Made by a program: the position numbers and the translations under genes. A stretch of DNA of 9,574 bases. It comes from Verrucomicrobiales bacterium. Lineage in GTDB: Bacteria; Verrucomicrobiota; Verrucomicrobiia; Verrucomicrobiales; SLCJ01. The notes below the pieces were generated by a model. It saw only the letters and a list, made by a program, of their open reading frames with translations, ran no database searches and was not told where the DNA came from. This document shows positions 6,217 through 9,574 of this stretch, in pieces. Each line of letters opens with the position of its first letter. Within the stretch, counting starts at the first letter, position 1. The stretch covers positions 1-9,574 of the forward strand of contig SLCJ01000158.1 of the NCBI GenBank assembly GCA_007125835.1, given 5' to 3'.

Positions 6217-6906
6217 ATGAACGCATCCATCCAATGTGAAAATCTTTCCAAAAGCTATCAGAAAGGCGGGCAAACGATCACCCCACTGGAAGCTCTCAAC
6301 CTGCATGTCGCAGCCGGCGAATTCCTCGCCTTGATGGGGCCCTCAGGCTCCGGCAAGACCACCCTTCTCAACTTGATCGCCGCCCTCGACCACCCGTCCT
6401 CCGGCAGCATCCGCGTCGGTGAACACGACATCGGCTCGTTCTCGCGCGCCGAGGCCGCCGCCTGGCGGGCGCGCTCCGTTGGCATCATTTTCCAGTTATA
6501 CCACCTGGTCCCGGTACTCAGCGCTTGGGAAAATGTGGAGCTGCCGCTGCTCGCCGGCTCCCGCCCCCGCCACGAACGCCGCAAGCGCGTCGATTCCGCC
6601 CTGCGCCTCGTCGGCTTGACCGACCGCGCCCACCACCGCCCCACCGAAATGTCCGGCGGGCAGGAGCAGCGCGTCGCCATCGCCCGCGCCATCGTCGCCG
6701 ACCCCGCCCTCATCGTCGCCGACGAACCCACCGGCGATCTCGACCGCGAATCGGCCGACTCCATTCTCGACCTCCTCGCCTCGGTATCCGCCGAATTCGG
6801 CAAAACCGTGGTGATGGTCACCCACGACGCGCGTGCCGCCGCGCGCGCCGACCGCACGCTCCACCTCGAGAAAGGCCGTCTCGTCGAGGCCACCGACAAA
6901 GCATGA
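6217..6906 (+). CDS. ABC transporter ATPase, LolD/MacB (MlaF-unlike) type
   Basis: This encodes 229 residues, the usual length for stand-alone LolD/FtsE-like ATPases. All catalytic motifs are present: Walker A GPSGSGKTT (41-49), Q-loop Gln93 in IFQLYHLVPVLSAWENVELPL-type context, signature MSGGQEQR (145-152, Met instead of the common Leu), Walker B LIVADE (165-170), D-loop GDLD (173-176) and switch His203. The Q-loop region is characteristic of the MacB/LolD family that drives FtsX-type permeases from the cytoplasmic face of the inner membrane. It follows the adaptor gene by 6 bases, and its stop overlaps the start of the first permease by 4 bases (ATGA), implying translational coupling. Substrates of the family include lipoproteins, peptides and macrolides; which applies here cannot be read from this subunit. 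Confidence 0.96.
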   Translation: MNASIQCENLSKSYQKGGQTITPLEALNLHVAAGEFLALMGPSGSGKTTLLNLIAALDHPSSGSIRVGEHDIGSFSRAEAAAWRARSVGIIFQLYHLVPVLSAWENVELPLLAGSRPRHERRKRVDSALRLVGLTDRAHHRPTEMSGGQEQRVAIARAIVADPALIVADEPTGDLDRESADSILDLLASVSAEFGKTVVMVTHDARAAARADRTLHLEKGRLVEATDKA

Positions 6907-8066
6907 CCACGATCCGCAATCTGTCCCACCTCCCCCGGCTGGCCTGGCGGCAGCTGGCACGCCACCGCTGGCGCTCGGCCCTCACCCTGCTGGGTATTGC
7001 CTCTGGTGTTTTCCTGCTCGCCACCGTCGAATCGGCACGCCAATCTCTGGCCCGCGCAACCGCCGCCGCCGCCGCCGATTCCACGCTGGTGGTCTATCAG
7101 GCCCAACGCTTCTGCCCCTCGACCTCGCGCCTGCCCGAACACTACCTCGGTCCCATCTCGCGCCTGCCCGGCGTGCGCGATGTCACTCCCGTGCTCATCG
7201 TTGTCAATCACTGCGGTGCCAGCCTCGATGTCGTCGCCTTCCGCGGCGTCGACGCCGACGCATGGCGCACCTACCTCGGCACACAAGCCACAATCGAAGG
7301 TGGGTCTTTCGACGAATGGCTCACCCAGAGCGATGGCGCGCTGGTCGGGGCTCATCTCGCGCGAAGCCGCGGCCTCAAGCCCGGCGACCGCTTTGAGGCC
7401 GCCGGGGTAATCGTCACCGTCAGCGGCATACTCGACTCGCCGAACTCTCAGGACAACAGTGTCGCCTACACCCACCTGCCCTTTCTCCAGCAGGCTTCCG
7501 GCACCGGTCTTGGCACCGTCACCCAGTTCAACGTGCGGGCCGACCCGGAAACCGCCACCCCCACCGAAGTCGCCCGTGAAATCGACGCGCTGTTTTCCTC
7601 CGACCAGATTCGCACAAACACAAGCGCCGAAGCCGCTTTTTTCGCAGACACCGCAGCCGACATGATCGAGCTGGTCGGCTTCACGCGTTGGCTCGCCCTC
7701 GCCGCCGTGGTCGCCGTGGCCGGGCTGATCGCCAACACCATGCTGCTGGTGGTGCGCGGCCGCCTTCGAGAATCGGCACTGCTCCATACCCTCGGCTTCT
7801 CCGGCGGCCAAATTGGCGGCATCGTCCTATTCGAAGGATTGCTGCTCGGCGTGCTGGGCGGGCTTCTCGGCATCGCCGCCGCCGCCGTCCTCCTCGCCTG
7901 GCAGGCACCCACATTCGGCAGCGAAGGCGTCGTCATGGCCGTCGCCCTCGCACCGGGCGACATCCTGCGCGTGCTCGCCGCCGCCACCGCACTCGCCATC
8001 GCCGCCTCGCTCTACCCCGCGCTGCTCGCCTCGCGCCGCTGCGCCGCCGCCGCCCTGCGCCTCTAA
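6903..8066 (+). CDS. FtsX-like ABC permease, first of a pair
   Basis: This encodes 387 residues. The ATG at 6903 overlaps the ATPase stop (ATGA) and begins right before the conserved amphipathic N-terminus (LAWRQLARHRWRSALTLLG); the much longer open frame upstream is a shadow of the ATPase gene. Four membrane helices are visible, near 25-45, 262-285, 305-333 and 355-376, in the FtsX/MacB layout with a large periplasmic domain (about 46-255) between helices one and two. That domain has just two cysteines (Cys71 in RFCPSTSRLP and Cys104 in VNHCGASLDVV), a possible disulfide or ligand pair. The segment RGRLRESALLHTLGFSGGQI (285-304) is the coupling region expected to touch the ATPase. It is shorter than full MacB because the ATPase is separate. 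It probably forms a heterodimer with the next permease. Confidence 0.93.
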   Translation: MTTIRNLSHLPRLAWRQLARHRWRSALTLLGIASGVFLLATVESARQSLARATAAAAADSTLVVYQAQRFCPSTSRLPEHYLGPISRLPGVRDVTPVLIVVNHCGASLDVVAFRGVDADAWRTYLGTQATIEGGSFDEWLTQSDGALVGAHLARSRGLKPGDRFEAAGVIVTVSGILDSPNSQDNSVAYTHLPFLQQASGTGLGTVTQFNVRADPETATPTEVAREIDALFSSDQIRTNTSAEAAFFADTAADMIELVGFTRWLALAAVVAVAGLIANTMLLVVRGRLRESALLHTLGFSGGQIGGIVLFEGLLLGVLGGLLGIAAAAVLLAWQAPTFGSEGVVMAVALAPGDILRVLAAATALAIAASLYPALLASRRCAAAALRL

Positions 8067-8090
8067 TCCCATTGCAATCCCGCCCAGCTC

Positions 8091-9239
8091 ATGCTCCCCC
8101 TGGCCTACACCATCCGCAACCTCGCCCGCAACCCCGGCCGCACCGCCCAACTCGTAATCGGCAGCGCGCTCGTGTGCCTGCTTGTCATGGCCGCCTCCGC
8201 CCTCACCCGCGCCATGGACGGCGTGCTCGCCGCCACCGGCTCACCCCACAACGTGATCCTCCTCGGCGCAGGAAGCGAGGAAAGTGTCGAACGCTCCGAA
8301 GTGCCCGCCACCGTCGAAGGCCTCGCACCAGCCGCCATCCCCTCCATCACCCACGTTCTGGGCAGGCCCGCCACCTCCACCGAAGTTCGCTATATGGGAA
8401 TTCTTTCCACCAAAGACGGGCGCGAACTGCGCGCCCGAATGCGCGGCGTCGACGAACGCGCCATGTGGGTGCACCAAAACACTCGCCTTGTCGAAGGCCA
8501 CTTTCCCGCCAGTGGCGAGGCCATGGTCGGCACACTGGCTTGGCGCGCCCTCGGCACCACCCCAGACGATCTCACCCCGGGACAGACCTTGCGCCTCGGC
8601 GACATGGCGGTCCGCATCTCAGGGACCTTCGCCGCGCCCGGAACAATCCTCGAATCCGAAATCTGGCTCGACCGCAACGACCTCATGACCGCCACCCTGC
8701 GGGAAAATCCATCTTGTGTCGTCGTCCGCCTCGACTCCCCCGACCCCACCGATGCCCGCCTGTTCGCCTTCCAGCGCTCCGACCTGGAGATTGCCGCCAT
8801 CACCGAGCCCGAATACTACGCCGCGCTCTCCCGGTTCTTCCGCCCGATACGCCACATGACCTGGCTCACCGCCGGCCTGATCGCCGCTGCCGCGCTCTTC
8901 GGCGGACTCAACACCCTCTACGCCGCCCTCGTCTCCCGCATCCGCGAGCTGGCCACCCTGCAAGCCATCGGCTTCCGCCGCCGCCACCTCATACTCTCCA
9001 TGTGGGCGGAATCCACACTCGCCGCCACGGCCGGCTTCATCCTCGCCGCCACCACCACGCTTTTCCTCCTGCACGACTGGTCCGTCTCCTTCTCCACCGG
9101 CGTGTTCCGCCTCAGTTTCGGCCCCTCCACCCTTTTCCTCGGCCTCGCCACCGCCCTCGGCGTGGCGATCATCGGTACGCTGCCTCCGGCCTGGCGCTGC
9201 CTGCACCCTCCCCTGCCCGCCACCCTGCGGGCATCTTAG
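8091..9239 (+). CDS. FtsX-like ABC permease, second of a pair
   Basis: This encodes 382 residues, starting 24 bases after the first permease. The same fold is visible: helix one at about 20-40, a periplasmic domain (about 41-255), then helices near 257-280, 305-328 and 345-366. The coupling segment SRIRELATLQAIGFRRRHL (282-300) is more canonical than its partner's and strongly MacB-like. The periplasmic domain differs from that of the first permease: it lacks the paired cysteines, having only Cys209, and contains an ARMRGVDERAMWVH stretch (115-128) typical of MacB-like periplasmic domains. The two are therefore diverged paralogues and likely form an asymmetric dimer, as in LolCDE. No terminator follows; the lipoprotein gene starts 29 bases later. 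Confidence 0.93.
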   Translation: MLPLAYTIRNLARNPGRTAQLVIGSALVCLLVMAASALTRAMDGVLAATGSPHNVILLGAGSEESVERSEVPATVEGLAPAAIPSITHVLGRPATSTEVRYMGILSTKDGRELRARMRGVDERAMWVHQNTRLVEGHFPASGEAMVGTLAWRALGTTPDDLTPGQTLRLGDMAVRISGTFAAPGTILESEIWLDRNDLMTATLRENPSCVVVRLDSPDPTDARLFAFQRSDLEIAAITEPEYYAALSRFFRPIRHMTWLTAGLIAAAALFGGLNTLYAALVSRIRELATLQAIGFRRRHLILSMWAESTLAATAGFILAATTTLFLLHDWSVSFSTGVFRLSFGPSTLFLGLATALGVAIIGTLPPAWRCLHPPLPATLRAS

Positions 9240-9268
9240 AAAACAGAAAAAACACACCGATAAAAATC

Positions 9269-9574
9269 ATGAAAACCGGACTAACACACACTTACACTGC
9301 CATCTCCGCCGCCGTGGCTATCCTCGCCTCCTTGCCCCTCCTCACCTCCTGCGGCGGGGAAAAGGAAACCACACCGCCATCGGATGCATCCGCAGCCAAC
9401 AACTCTCCGCTCCCCACCACCCTCGCACTCGGCGCCGCACCTGAGGACGCCATCTCCATTGTCGCCCTCAAGCAACAACACACGCCCGGCGACGAGGTGA
9501 CATTCTCGGCCCGGGTCATGGGACGCACCGAGGTGTTCGTCCCCGGACGCGCCATCATGATCGTCGGCGACCCC
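9269..9574 (+). CDS. Lipoprotein of the transport operon (cut by the right window edge)
   Basis: The first 102 codons are present, open to the end of the window. The N-terminus is a lipoprotein signal: MKTGLTHTY, a hydrophobic core (11-25) and the lipobox LTSC (25-28), with Cys28 as the lipid-bearing first residue. A low-complexity Ser/Thr/Pro/Ala linker (about 31-54) follows, then a compact beta-rich start, HTPGDEVTFSARVMGRTEV (71-89), and VPGRAIMIVGDP. The pattern 'PGDEV..ARV.G....FV.GRA' reminds me of small OB-like lipoproteins found beside MacB-type permeases in Planctomycetes and Verrucomicrobia, which end in a cysteine-rich motif; the part that would show this is cut off. Gly-Gly after the Cys gives no clear Lol retention signal. 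Its position 29 bases after the second permease suggests a substrate-binding or accessory role. Confidence 0.82.
   Translation, partial: MKTGLTHTYTAISAAVAILASLPLLTSCGGEKETTPPSDASAANNSPLPTTLALGAAPEDAISIVALKQQHTPGDEVTFSARVMGRTEVFVPGRAIMIVGDP

Noticed and set aside
4699..6306. Long minus-strand open frame (535 codons) opposite the adaptor gene
   Set aside because: It has Gly/Arg-rich low-complexity translation with no domain, lies fully opposite a gene with clear adaptor domains, and is a normal effect of high GC.
6525..6902. N-terminal extension of the first permease into the ATPase gene
   Set aside because: The translation is Arg/Pro-rich shadow sequence; the ATGA overlap at 6903-6906 is the natural start.
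6258..7811. Long minus-strand open frame (517 codons) opposite the ATPase and first permease
   Set aside because: The plus strand has all ABC motifs in the ATPase and a recognisable FtsX permease; the antisense product shows no family and is compositionally biased.
8071..8078. Palindrome ATTGCAAT between the two permease genes
   Set aside because: An 8-base palindrome is expected by chance at this scale and has no partner site or structure near it.

Overview
The window most likely comes from a GC-rich member of the Verrucomicrobiota (or the wider PVC group). The main clues are a TIGR04073-type 'exosortase system-associated' secreted protein, a very small protein ending in a PEP-CTERM sorting signal, and a GspH/FimT-like prepilin protein. 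Almost every start codon also lacks a Shine-Dalgarno sequence. The assignment rests on recognised families only; there is no rRNA or marker gene here to confirm it.

Layout. Bases 1-689 (minus strand) hold a prepilin-like gene cut by the left edge. It diverges from a TIGR04073-family gene (905-1318, plus) that ends at a strong intrinsic terminator. A periplasmic thioredoxin-fold protein with a long helical tail follows (1470-2384) and is closed by a second strong terminator. Next is a stand-alone biotin synthase gene, bioB (2584-3636), the only gene here with a firm metabolic assignment. After a promoter-like element comes a tiny PEP-CTERM protein (about 3757-4035).

From 4136 to the right edge all genes point the same way and look like one transport operon: a small secreted cysteine-rich protein with a TTG start, a periplasmic adaptor (membrane fusion protein), a LolD/MacB-type ABC ATPase, two different FtsX-like permeases, and a lipoprotein cut by the window end. 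The ATPase and first permease overlap by 4 bases, and the other gaps from the adaptor onward are 6 to 29 bases. The adaptor, ATPase and permease pair resemble a MacAB-like mechanotransmission exporter with the ATPase and permeases on separate chains. No outer-membrane TolC partner is in view. The substrate is unknown; the cysteine-rich secreted protein and the lipoprotein hint at metal or thiol chemistry in the envelope, which is inference.

No RNA gene, insertion sequence, CRISPR array or phage-like gene was seen. No stretch over 300 bases lacks a gene. The longest gaps are 690-904 (divergent promoters), 2385-2583 (terminator region) and 4514-4695 (one weak hairpin only).
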